Made by a program: the position numbers and the translations under genes. Shown piece by piece: positions 8,963-16,836 of a DNA stretch of 59,078 nucleotides. The notes below the pieces were generated by a model. The model did no database searches, was not told the DNA's origin, and saw only the letters and a program-made list of their open reading frames with translations. Origin of the DNA: an uncultured Prevotellaceae bacterium (GTDB lineage Bacteria; Bacteroidota; Bacteroidia; Bacteroidales; Bacteroidaceae); the NCBI GenBank assembly GCA_900315075.1, contig OMXV01000028.1, forward strand, positions 1 through 59,078. Direction: 5' to 3'. The first letter of the stretch is position 1. Each line of letters starts with the position of its first letter.

Positions 8963-10036
8963 CTATTCTTTTGCCTCTACGATTTTGAAAACTTGCCTAC
9001 GCTTTTTCCACGTTAGGACAGCCACGCGCAATGCTCCTCCAAGAAATAAAAAGGTAAAAAGTACCGAGAGCTTTGAGCGGTTGCTGTGCTTGATGGGAAC
9101 AGAGGCCGACTGGACTACGGTAAAAGCTGGAGTGCGCTCCTGTACTTTAGCACGGGCCAGTTGAAGTTGTTCATATATTTGTGTGTAAGCATTGTATTTC
9201 AACTGCATGTCATTCTCCAAGTCTTCTTCCTTCGACTTATAGGATTGGAGAATGACGTCTTGGTTGGCATCCACAAAGGCAGCATATTGCTGGCGAGCCT
9301 TCACATACTGTTCACGTGCCTCGCCGAAAAGCTGCTCCATATAGGCAAGGTCGTTGCGAGCTTTCTTCGTGCGGTAGGAGGTGATAAATGCTTGAAGGCG
9401 GTTACGCACCGAGTCGGCCATCATAGCTGCCACAAGAGGATCCTGGGCTGTCACTTCGATGGAGATGACGCTGGTTTTCTTATCTACAGAGCAGTTAATG
9501 CTGCGACCGATACTGTGGGCTATATCATATTGGTCCTTGGTCAGACGGAAGGGGTCAACCTTGGCACTATCACCAGGAGTATCGTCCTTGCTTGTCATCA
9601 GATTGTGTAGCCATTCGTTGGGATAATTCCACCAACCTTGTTTGTTGTGGTTTTTCAGATAGTCGTAGAATGACGTTTTCACGCTTCCGTCTTTAGTCTC
9701 TACCTGAATGGGGAAGAGACTCACGAGAAAGTCTGTCGATTGAATGAGGTCGGGATACAGCTCAGGGTAGATGGCATCGTTGCTCTCACCGAAGTTCATG
9801 TCCATACCCACCATAGAGGCAAGCGATGAGATATTCGACGTGAGGCTATTGCTCGACGAGGTCTCGGGAGCCAGCATCACGCTCGACTTATATTCACGGG
9901 GCGTGTCGAAGGCTACAGCCAATGCTAAGATGGCAGCGATACCAAGCCAGATGCACATCTTCCACTTGTCGGCCTTGATTGCGCGTAGCAGGCCGAAAAA
10001 GTCAAGCACTATCTTTTTTCTCTTGTATTCTGACAT
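8963..10036 (-). CDS. Wzz-like chain-length determinant protein, first copy
   Basis: This 357-aa protein has a membrane segment near residues 26-44, then TPREYKSSVMLAPET, a coiled-coil region near 215-290 and a second membrane segment near 320-340. The layout fits the Wzz/GNVR family without a kinase domain. It is directly upstream of a second Wzz-like gene and directly downstream of the Wza-like gene, the usual order for an export complex. The two Wzz-like proteins share topology and several motifs (QVE, DPLVAAMMADSV against DPVVAAMIVDSV), so they are probably an old duplication. Confidence 0.82.
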   Translation of the reverse strand: MSEYKRKKIVLDFFGLLRAIKADKWKMCIWLGIAAILALAVAFDTPREYKSSVMLAPETSSSNSLTSNISSLASMVGMDMNFGESNDAIYPELYPDLIQSTDFLVSLFPIQVETKDGSVKTSFYDYLKNHNKQGWWNYPNEWLHNLMTSKDDTPGDSAKVDPFRLTKDQYDIAHSIGRSINCSVDKKTSVISIEVTAQDPLVAAMMADSVRNRLQAFITSYRTKKARNDLAYMEQLFGEAREQYVKARQQYAAFVDANQDVILQSYKSKEEDLENDMQLKYNAYTQIYEQLQLARAKVQERTPAFTVVQSASVPIKHSNRSKLSVLFTFLFLGGALRVAVLTWKKRRQVFKIVEAKE

Positions 10037-10095
10037 ATTTTTATGGTTGTGAGGTTTTTAAGGTTATAGCGAAGCGACCTTATAGCCTAATAACC

Positions 10096-12708
10096 TTATT
10101 TCAATATACTTGCCAGTGTGGCGATGATAGCGGCGAACGAACCTACAGAGGTGGCTATGCTCAGGGTCTCTTGCAAAGAGGTCTTGCTGATGGGTTTCGA
10201 GGGCACTACAATTTCGCAGCCGGGCTGTGGCTTGGCACCATGGCTTACTTTTGCCACCTTGCCACTCATATAGATGATATATGCCTGGCGCTTCTTGGCA
10301 TTCGGACCGAAACCACCGGCTTGGTCGATGTAGAAACTGGCACTTTTACCGCGCTCATAAACCACAGAGTTGGGGTGCATCACCTCGCCACTGATTTTCA
10401 CCGTACCTGTGTATTGGGGCACAACGATACGGTCGCCCTCGCGAAGCACAATGTCGTCGTCGCCTCCGGGGGTGGCTATCGCCTTTTCAAGGTCGATACC
10501 CACAGGGTAGGTGTCGCCAACTTCATATTTTTGTAATTGCTGCTGTTGAGACAGGTTGGCAAGGCTGCTGTTACCACTCTTGGCAATCTGCTGCTGGAGA
10601 TTCAGCTCGGCCTGCTCGCGGGCTTTCTTCAGAGCCTCGATGGCATTGAGACGCTCCTCTTGGGTATAACGGCGCTCCAGACGAGCACCTTTCACATAGG
10701 CTCGGTCGTTGACACCACCGGCGACGCGAACAAGGTCGCTAAGGCGCATGTTCTTAGACGATAGTGTGTAGGTGCCGGCAAACATCACCTCGCCTTCGAT
10801 ATTCACATTCTGTTGCTTGTAAGTGCCGGGACTCTTGCGCACATACACCTCGTCGAAGGGCATGAGCACGAAGCCTGGCTCACCGTCAATCACAAAACCA
10901 TCCTTGATGGCAAAGCTAAAGGTTTCGGCAATAATAGAGTCGGTAGTCAGCGCATAGGGGTCGTTCACACGGCGCGCTACATCCACTTTCACCATTGAGG
11001 CTGTTTCAGTCAGACCACCAGCCTGTAAGATAAGGTCTTCGATGGTTTCATTGGCGGCGTATTTATATACAGCAGGGTAGTGTACCTCGCCGTGGATGGT
11101 GAGTGTCTGTTGCTGCATCATATCTTGCTTCGTGGGGATAAATACCACATCATTGGGCTTCAGTTCGATGTCGGTCTTTGTGCCTTCCATAATGCCGTCG
11201 ATGTCGAGCTGAAGCACTTCCAATGACCGGTCTTTGCGCATACGGTGCATCACGGCATGGGCGGTGAAGGCTTCCTCACGCAAACCCTCGGCGTGCTCAA
11301 TCAGTGTGCGAACACTGTTGATTTCGTCGCCCACCTGATACATGCCTGGACGGAAGACTGCACCCTTGACCTCGGCCATGTTACTATAACGGTCGAGAAT
11401 GCTGTCAACAGTGATGGAGTCGCCGTCGTAGAGGTTGAATGAGGGGTAGTCAAACTCATCCACATTATACACAGACCATTCACGGCCTGTCTTGCGGATG
11501 ACACGCACCGACTTGGTATAAGCATCACCAGTAAATCCACCACAGAATTTCAGCAGAGACGAGAGCGTCTCGTTACGCTTCATCTCGTAGTACATAGGCC
11601 GTTTCACTTTACCTGTGACGTTCACCAGACAGTCGTAGGTACCTACAAGCACCATGTCATTGTCGTTCAGACGTACGTTGCCGCTCAGACGACCGTTTTG
11701 GAGATATTCATATACATCCACGACGGAGAGCAACTGACCATTGCGATAGATTTTCACATTGCGCAGGGTACCTAAGTCGGTTACACCACCAGCCATATAG
11801 AGGGCATGGAATACACTGGCAAAGGCTGAAAGTGTGTAGGTGCCAGGCAGTTTCACGTCGCCCACTACATTCACCATGATTGAGCGTGTTTCGCCCACCG
11901 TGAGCCGTAAGTCACTACTTTGATAGCGTGAACCAAGTTTTTTGCGGATGGTTGAATTGGCTTGCGATACAGTCATGCCTGCAACATACACCGGACCGAA
12001 ACCCTCGATAACCACAGAACCGTCAGGTGAAACGGTGCTCTCAATGGTTTTCTGTGAAGCTCCGTAGATGTCTATATACACAGCATCGCCCGGGCCTAAA
12101 CGGTAGTTCTCGGGTGTGGCGATGTTCATGTTTGGCTCGAATGTCAGGTTCTTGTTCCGGAATAGGTCATGACCATAAATCTTTTTCTTGGACTTTTCAT
12201 ATTTCAGACGCTCCACCAAATTCTCATACATCGTGATGGTATCGCCAGGGAGCCAGTCGTTCAACTCGTCTTCAAACTCCAGAAAATCTTCATCATCTTC
12301 ATCGAATGTGCGCTTGCCGTATGACTCCTTCTGAATCAACGTGCCGTTGTTGTAGCGGTTGTCGTCGTCATAGAAGTCGGAATAGCGCTCATCGTATTTT
12401 CCATCCTCGTAGGCCGATTTCTTCTTCTTGGTGTCGCGGCTGCGGTCATCGGTCTTCTCCGTGTCGTTGCTGACACCGCCAAGGCCTTCCTGCTTGGCAA
12501 TACGCTCATATTTCTTGCGCACACGGCGAATCTGGTTGATGTCAACACCACGTTGCATCAACTGAATGATGATTTGTTGCTGAGACGTGCCGGCCTCATG
12601 CTCTTTGATGATGAATTTAAACACTTGATCGTCGGTCATCGACGATTGTGCCGAGATACATACAGGTATCAGCAGCACGGCAAAAAGCAATATGATGTAT
12701 CTCTTCAT
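10096..12708 (-). CDS. Wza-like polysaccharide export protein with six SLBB domains
   Basis: This 870-aa protein starts at MKRYIILLF (ATG at 12708). The frame extends to 12774, but the extra 22 residues are encoded partly by an 8-bp tandem repeat and precede the signal peptide, so the shorter start is chosen. After the signal (ending near CISAQ) come an acidic Asp/Lys-rich linker, a Poly_export domain (RLGPGDAVYIDIYG) and six SLBB domains, each beginning G-x-V-x-x-P/A-x-x-Y or similar. A Gln-rich coiled coil lies near residue 700. The C-terminal hydrophobic helix is the usual outer-membrane part. E. coli Wza is about 380 aa, so this is an extended Bacteroidetes form. It would form the export channel for the polymer made by this operon. 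Confidence 0.88.
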   Translation of the reverse strand: MKRYIILLFAVLLIPVCISAQSSMTDDQVFKFIIKEHEAGTSQQQIIIQLMQRGVDINQIRRVRKKYERIAKQEGLGGVSNDTEKTDDRSRDTKKKKSAYEDGKYDERYSDFYDDDNRYNNGTLIQKESYGKRTFDEDDEDFLEFEDELNDWLPGDTITMYENLVERLKYEKSKKKIYGHDLFRNKNLTFEPNMNIATPENYRLGPGDAVYIDIYGASQKTIESTVSPDGSVVIEGFGPVYVAGMTVSQANSTIRKKLGSRYQSSDLRLTVGETRSIMVNVVGDVKLPGTYTLSAFASVFHALYMAGGVTDLGTLRNVKIYRNGQLLSVVDVYEYLQNGRLSGNVRLNDNDMVLVGTYDCLVNVTGKVKRPMYYEMKRNETLSSLLKFCGGFTGDAYTKSVRVIRKTGREWSVYNVDEFDYPSFNLYDGDSITVDSILDRYSNMAEVKGAVFRPGMYQVGDEINSVRTLIEHAEGLREEAFTAHAVMHRMRKDRSLEVLQLDIDGIMEGTKTDIELKPNDVVFIPTKQDMMQQQTLTIHGEVHYPAVYKYAANETIEDLILQAGGLTETASMVKVDVARRVNDPYALTTDSIIAETFSFAIKDGFVIDGEPGFVLMPFDEVYVRKSPGTYKQQNVNIEGEVMFAGTYTLSSKNMRLSDLVRVAGGVNDRAYVKGARLERRYTQEERLNAIEALKKAREQAELNLQQQIAKSGNSSLANLSQQQQLQKYEVGDTYPVGIDLEKAIATPGGDDDIVLREGDRIVVPQYTGTVKISGEVMHPNSVVYERGKSASFYIDQAGGFGPNAKKRQAYIIYMSGKVAKVSHGAKPQPGCEIVVPSKPISKTSLQETLSIATSVGSFAAIIATLASILK

Positions 12709-12711
12709 TAT

Positions 12712-12751
12712 GAGTTTTTGAGTTTTTGAGTTTGTAAGTTTAAGAGTTTTC
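12712..12751. repeat. Degenerate 8-bp tandem repeat upstream of the wza-like gene
   Basis: Five units close to GAGTTTTT lie end to end just before the wza-like start codon on the minus strand. They read open in the wza frame, which produces a false N-terminal extension. Confidence 0.75.
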
Positions 12752-12801
12752 GTTACATCCATATACCGTTGCATCTAATCTATCCTTAAACACCTAACAC
12801 C

Positions 12802-13395
12802 TCAGAACTTCTTCCCGCTAACGATGTTGTATAAGGTGCCGAGGATGATTTTGACATCAAGGCCCAGTGAGCGGTTCTCCAAATAGCGGATATCCATGTC
12901 GAGACGCTTGAGCATCTTCTCTATAGTGTCTGTGTAGCCATTGTAGAGCGTAGCTTCCGAAGTAAGGCCGGGGCGCATCTGATAAATAAGCAGATAGTCG
13001 TGGGTATGCTCTAAAATCTGGTTGATGAAATACTGTCGCTCGGGGCGTGGACCCACTAAAGACATGTCGCCAATCAGCACATTCCATAACTGGGGAAGTT
13101 CGTCGAGATGGTGCTCACGCAGGAAACGCTCAAAAGGAGTACTCTTCACACTGTCGCTTTGGGCAACAAGCTGTGGACCTTCGTCTTCCACCACTGTGCT
13201 CATCGTGCGGAACTTGTAGATGGTGAAGGGCTTGCCACCATAGCCAATGCGCTCCTGAGAGAACATCACAGGGCCGTTACGTTGAAACTTCAGGATGATG
13301 GCAAACACTAAAAAGGCCGGCGACAAGAGCACAAGACCAAGCAGTGCACAGACAAAATCTGTGACACGCTTGACACCACGCTGCACACTGCCCAT
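12802..13395 (-). CDS. Undecaprenyl-phosphate sugar-phosphate transferase (bacterial sugar transferase family)
   Basis: From the ATG at 13395 this is a 197-aa monotopic phosphoglycosyl transferase. It has one hydrophobic segment (KRVTDFVCALLGLVLLSPAF), then QERIGYGGKPFTIYKFRTM, a catalytic Asp-Glu pair in LDELPQLWNVLIGDMSLVG, PRPERQYF and MRPGLTSEATLYNGY. The family (PF02397) loads the first sugar phosphate onto undecaprenyl phosphate. The frame stays open up to a TTG at 13539, but that codon lies inside the promoter -7 box, so it cannot be the start. A TTG near residue 18 of the long frame remains possible. It is the first gene of the exopolysaccharide operon. Confidence 0.85.
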   Translation of the reverse strand: MGSVQRGVKRVTDFVCALLGLVLLSPAFLVFAIILKFQRNGPVMFSQERIGYGGKPFTIYKFRTMSTVVEDEGPQLVAQSDSVKSTPFERFLREHHLDELPQLWNVLIGDMSLVGPRPERQYFINQILEHTHDYLLIYQMRPGLTSEATLYNGYTDTIEKMLKRLDMDIRYLENRSLGLDVKIILGTLYNIVSGKKF

Positions 13396-13536
13396 GGCGT
13401 CGTGACTGTATGTCAGGCTGGCGGCCTGCTCGCTATATATCCTGGCCAATAACGACGAGATGTGGTTCGTGAAAGATTCACCCAACAAAATGGGTGGACA
13501 CTTTATTAATATAACCGCAAAATTGCAAAATTGTTG

Positions 13537-13544
13537 CAAAGGTA
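13537..13544 (-). promoter_or_regulatory. Promoter -7 box of the exopolysaccharide operon
   Basis: The minus strand reads TACCTTTG, an exact TAnnTTTG match. Transcription would start near 13530, giving a leader of about 135 nt to the first ATG. No TTTG at the usual -33 spacing was seen. Confidence 0.6.
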
Positions 13545-13631
13545 CTTCATTTTATTTAAAAAATCATGCAACTATCGTTTTTTTGAAAATAATTGTGTAA
13601 TTTCGCACCAAAATCATACAATTAATATATT

Positions 13632-14222
13632 ATGAAGCGTTTTTTATCCTTTTTTGTTATGGCACTCATGCTATGTGCGTGTTCGTCCAATAAAAGTAAA
13701 GTGAGCGAATATTTGCAGAATACCCATCCAGATTATAGAATCCTGGACGAGAAAATGACGGAGGGTAATGGATTTATGCCAATTAATCAATTGCAAGCTA
13801 CTTGCAATGAACTGGCAAAAGCTGAAAGTCAACTAAGAAATATCATACCATTAGACAAAGAGGCTGCAATAAAAATGGCCTTAGAATATAAAGAAAAATT
13901 TGCTGATGTCTCAACTTTACTGAGTCCCGTTGGTGCGAATGATACTAAGACGATAACGGTGAGATGTGTCGCTGTAGATAATGATGAAGATTCGACACTT
14001 GTCGTGTTCTTTTTGGATAAGGAGGGCAACGAAGTGGAATGGTGCTCTTTGGATTTCCCGGAATACGAAGATGAAATTATGAGTAGCCAAAGAAAAGTGA
14101 TGGACTTGGTCAACCTCGTTCTTGGGGATAATGAAGCCAAACCCGCTGCCGAGCCTATACCAGAACCAGAATCGGAGGAAAAGAGCACAGAACCAGAATC
14201 GGAGGAAAAGAACGAAGAATAG
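13632..14222 (+). CDS. Small lipoprotein of unknown function
   Basis: This 196-aa protein has a lipoprotein signal ending in LCAC (Cys17). The body is mixed alpha/beta with no family recognised. The C-terminus has an acidic, Pro/Glu-rich direct repeat: PEPESEEK, then EPESEEKNEE, encoded by a short tandem DNA duplication. It stands alone, divergent from the exopolysaccharide operon. A TAATTTCG element at 13598-13605 may be a degenerate -7 box. It could be a surface or periplasmic lipoprotein, but no function can be assigned. Confidence 0.7.
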   Translation: MKRFLSFFVMALMLCACSSNKSKVSEYLQNTHPDYRILDEKMTEGNGFMPINQLQATCNELAKAESQLRNIIPLDKEAAIKMALEYKEKFADVSTLLSPVGANDTKTITVRCVAVDNDEDSTLVVFFLDKEGNEVEWCSLDFPEYEDEIMSSQRKVMDLVNLVLGDNEAKPAAEPIPEPESEEKSTEPESEEKNEE

Positions 14223-14547
14223 TTCAGGGGACTATCTTTGGCTTGTTCGTGTCCAGGTATTTTAGATAGAAGTTAGTCTTTCTTTACATAAGGAAGTGTG
14301 CCAAAATGAAGATTTGTACTGACGATATTTACAAATTGCAATCATTATAGCGGCCTGCAAGGCCAATGAGAACTTAGCCCAGGGCAACGCCCTGGGTTTT
14401 ATGTTAGCCAAAAATCATCGCCCTAAAAGGGAAAAAGTATTGAATATCAACGCTTTTGCCTTTTCAGGGCGATGTTAATCTCTGATATATATCCAGAGCT
14501 GATATCTTCTGGCCTTTTCGGATGTTCTTGTGTGATTATTGCATTTG
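14223..14547. other. Noncoding region with REP-like element
   Basis: This 325-bp gap lies between convergent genes. It holds the hairpin-rich element at 14351-14473. I see no convincing gene in the rest. Confidence 0.6.
14351..14473. repeat. REP-like intergenic element, copy 1
   Basis: Three hairpins occur in order: GGCC-TGCAA-GGCC (14352-14364), CCCAGGGC/GCCCTGGG (14378-14396), and a long imperfect stem closed by ATCGCCCT (14417-14424) and AGGGCGAT (14466-14473). A second copy with the same order and much identical sequence lies at 51900-52024. The architecture resembles REP or small nonautonomous palindromic elements mobilised by Y1 transposases, which is inference. Confidence 0.7.
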
Positions 14548-16587
14548 TCAATCTTTTTTCACCACCATAGGCTTGGTGCTGAAGTCTTTGAACATATCGA
14601 AAATTTGGCGAAGTTCGTCGTAGTTCTTTTCTGGGTGGGCAATTTGGTTGGCGTTGAACTGGTATCTAATTTGTATCTTGTTGTCAATCTTTGTGGTGAA
14701 GAGACGGCCGTCAATACCTTTGTCCGGGGTGGTGACCACGGTCTGGCGAGGATCCTCGGCCATGGTATATCCTTCGGGCAGGGTGACATTCACCACTACC
14801 ACATCCGACTGGATGCAAGGGAACTCCACAGGCATCAGGCGCTTCGTTTCGGTGAAAGGATTGTCTGAGATGGGAGGCTCAGGGAAGGGATTGAAGCTAA
14901 TCTCGTCGTTGTTCTTTGTTCCCTGACGGGTAAATTCTACTACTTCGGTGACTTCGGGAGCAAACTCTGGTTCTATACCCTTGGCACGTTGACGCTGATT
15001 GAATTTGGCGGCGGCGATACCTGTATAGCGAGTGGTTTGCTTACCGGTCAACTTGCCATTGGCATCGAGCACGGCTTCTATCGTTGTGGAAGTCTGCGAC
15101 TTCGACAGTTTCTGCAGGTTTATCCATTCACTTTTCTTACCCTTTTGCATCAGACGGGCTTTCTCTACTAACAACACCTCTGGCAACATATTCTGCCAGC
15201 CATCCTCATTGGAAGCGTCGAGATAAACATTGCCACCTGTAGGAATGATGACACCCACAATGAATGTAGAGAGCTTGCGAACAGATGGGAAATTATAGGG
15301 CAGAAGACCTTGGTCACGTGGCCTCATCATCACGGGGGCTGCTGTGAGGCCTACATCCTGGAGCGACTGAATGAGCAACAAATTGATGTCGGCATTCGAA
15401 CCACTACCTTTTTTCAGTGTCTCAGACGTGGACGCAGGACTCAGTTCATACTTTCCATTCCACTTCACTTTGCTTTTCACCAATTTAAACACTGCAGCCA
15501 CACGCTCTTGCTGATTTGCAATTTCGGCTATCTTGGCTTCTTTCAATTCGTTAGCAAGTGGACTATGGTCGTTCAGGTGTTGACCCAAATCGTCAGAGTT
15601 TAGAATCATCTCGTCAATCTGCTCCCATGTCTTGGCATAGTCCATCTGCGACATACCACGCAGGCGATACTGCTTTAGTTCGGCAGTGATGCCGGCACAG
15701 TAGTCTTGAATGTTCCATACATAGTCGTCTTTTGGAATACCTATCAGATCACGGCCTTCATATACATAGTGATTGGTGTTCACCGTCATAGGAGTTGCCA
15801 GTGGGTCACTCTCAACTTTGTATTTCATCGAACCAACTGTACAGGTATAGGTTAGACGCTGGATGCCATGATCCTCGATATTGAAAATCAGAAAATTAGG
15901 AATGTTCATGTCCAATTTGGCATAGACTACTGGAATCTCACACTGGGCATACCAGTCACGCAACTCCCAGAATAGCTGACTGTGGATTTTATACTCATAT
16001 TCAATCACCGTACCCTCTTTCACATTGGGGATGGTAAACTCCATCAGATGGTTCTGGTCGTCAATATTCTTCTGAATGATATCGTTTTTCTTTAAAGAGG
16101 TCTTCACTACTTTGCCGCCTTCCAGATTGAAGGCTGTTGCCTTGATATCCTCGACCATCTCGTCGCCATCAGTACCGAAGACACCGTCCGACATTGGACC
16201 ATCCTGCTCTTGGAAAGAGGAGTTGCCACTTACCCTATTCATGGGAATGGTCATGAACGAGACTCTCAAACCACGGATGTTATTGCCTACTGACATGTTC
16301 GTCTGATAAGGTACTACCACCTTGGCAAATCGGGCACCATTAGGTTTCAACACCTTAATACGCCATTTCTCAATATAGTCCACCAAATAGCTGTTGGTCT
16401 GAACAGTGTATTCCACATTTGTCTGTCGGTATAACACTACGGCCTCTGCATTAGGATCTGCATCATAGACTGTCATCTCCATCTCTTCTTTCGTAGGCTT
16501 ACCAAATTTGGTATTCACGGGTTGCTGTGCAGCGACATTCAGACCTGCCAACAACAATAATGCTGTCAAATAACTACGGATTTTCAT
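14548..16587 (-). CDS. DUF3857 / transglutaminase-like secreted protein
   Basis: This 679-aa protein has a signal peptide ending near NVAAQ. Residues about 60-230 match the DUF3857 pattern (beta-sandwich with YTVQTNSYLVDYIEKWRI). A transglutaminase-like fold covers about 330-450, and a C-terminal DUF3858-like beta domain follows. In the transglutaminase-like part the usual Cys position reads GSGSNADINLLLIQSL, with no Cys, so it is probably not a classical catalytic site. Such proteins are common in Bacteroidetes, with unknown role in the periplasm or outer membrane. It is transcribed from its own promoter at 16661-16691. Confidence 0.82.
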   Translation of the reverse strand: MKIRSYLTALLLLAGLNVAAQQPVNTKFGKPTKEEMEMTVYDADPNAEAVVLYRQTNVEYTVQTNSYLVDYIEKWRIKVLKPNGARFAKVVVPYQTNMSVGNNIRGLRVSFMTIPMNRVSGNSSFQEQDGPMSDGVFGTDGDEMVEDIKATAFNLEGGKVVKTSLKKNDIIQKNIDDQNHLMEFTIPNVKEGTVIEYEYKIHSQLFWELRDWYAQCEIPVVYAKLDMNIPNFLIFNIEDHGIQRLTYTCTVGSMKYKVESDPLATPMTVNTNHYVYEGRDLIGIPKDDYVWNIQDYCAGITAELKQYRLRGMSQMDYAKTWEQIDEMILNSDDLGQHLNDHSPLANELKEAKIAEIANQQERVAAVFKLVKSKVKWNGKYELSPASTSETLKKGSGSNADINLLLIQSLQDVGLTAAPVMMRPRDQGLLPYNFPSVRKLSTFIVGVIIPTGGNVYLDASNEDGWQNMLPEVLLVEKARLMQKGKKSEWINLQKLSKSQTSTTIEAVLDANGKLTGKQTTRYTGIAAAKFNQRQRAKGIEPEFAPEVTEVVEFTRQGTKNNDEISFNPFPEPPISDNPFTETKRLMPVEFPCIQSDVVVVNVTLPEGYTMAEDPRQTVVTTPDKGIDGRLFTTKIDNKIQIRYQFNANQIAHPEKNYDELRQIFDMFKDFSTKPMVVKKD

Positions 16588-16660
16588 ATTATGAGTTTTT
16601 ATAAGTCAATCAATTTGTCTGCTCGTTAACTCGTTTACTACATTGATTCCATTTTCACTG

Positions 16661-16691
16661 CAAAAATAAATAAATCTGATAGAATAGACAA
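16661..16691 (-). promoter_or_regulatory. Promoter of DUF3857 gene
   Basis: The minus strand has TATTTTTG at 16668-16661 and TTG at 16691-16689 with a 20-bp spacer, fitting the Bacteroidetes -33/-7 pattern about 75 bp upstream of the start codon. Confidence 0.6.
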
Positions 16692-16792
16692 TAATATCAG
16701 TGTTTTTTTTTGCCAAAACATAATAATCCGCTACAGGATTGACAGAAGAGCAAATCAGCTATTTTCAATACTCAAGGTTCCTAAATAGAACA

Positions 16793-16826
16793 AATATGGG
16801 GCATGTCATTCGACATACCCCATATT
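16793..16826 (-). terminator. Hairpin downstream of first giant gene
   Basis: A 15-bp stem with one mismatch (AATATGGGGCATGTC against GACATACCCCATATT) and a 4-nt loop lies 10 bp past the stop of the giant gene. The minus-strand tail is only moderately T-rich. Confidence 0.6.
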
Positions 16827-16836
16827 GTTTTTAATG

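Noticed and set aside
12709-12774. N-terminal extension of the Wza-like protein
   Set aside because: The extra residues come from the 8-bp repeat and precede a normal signal peptide start.
13396-13539. Longer start of the sugar transferase at TTG 13539
   Set aside because: The codon lies inside the TACCTTTG promoter box and would not be in the transcript.
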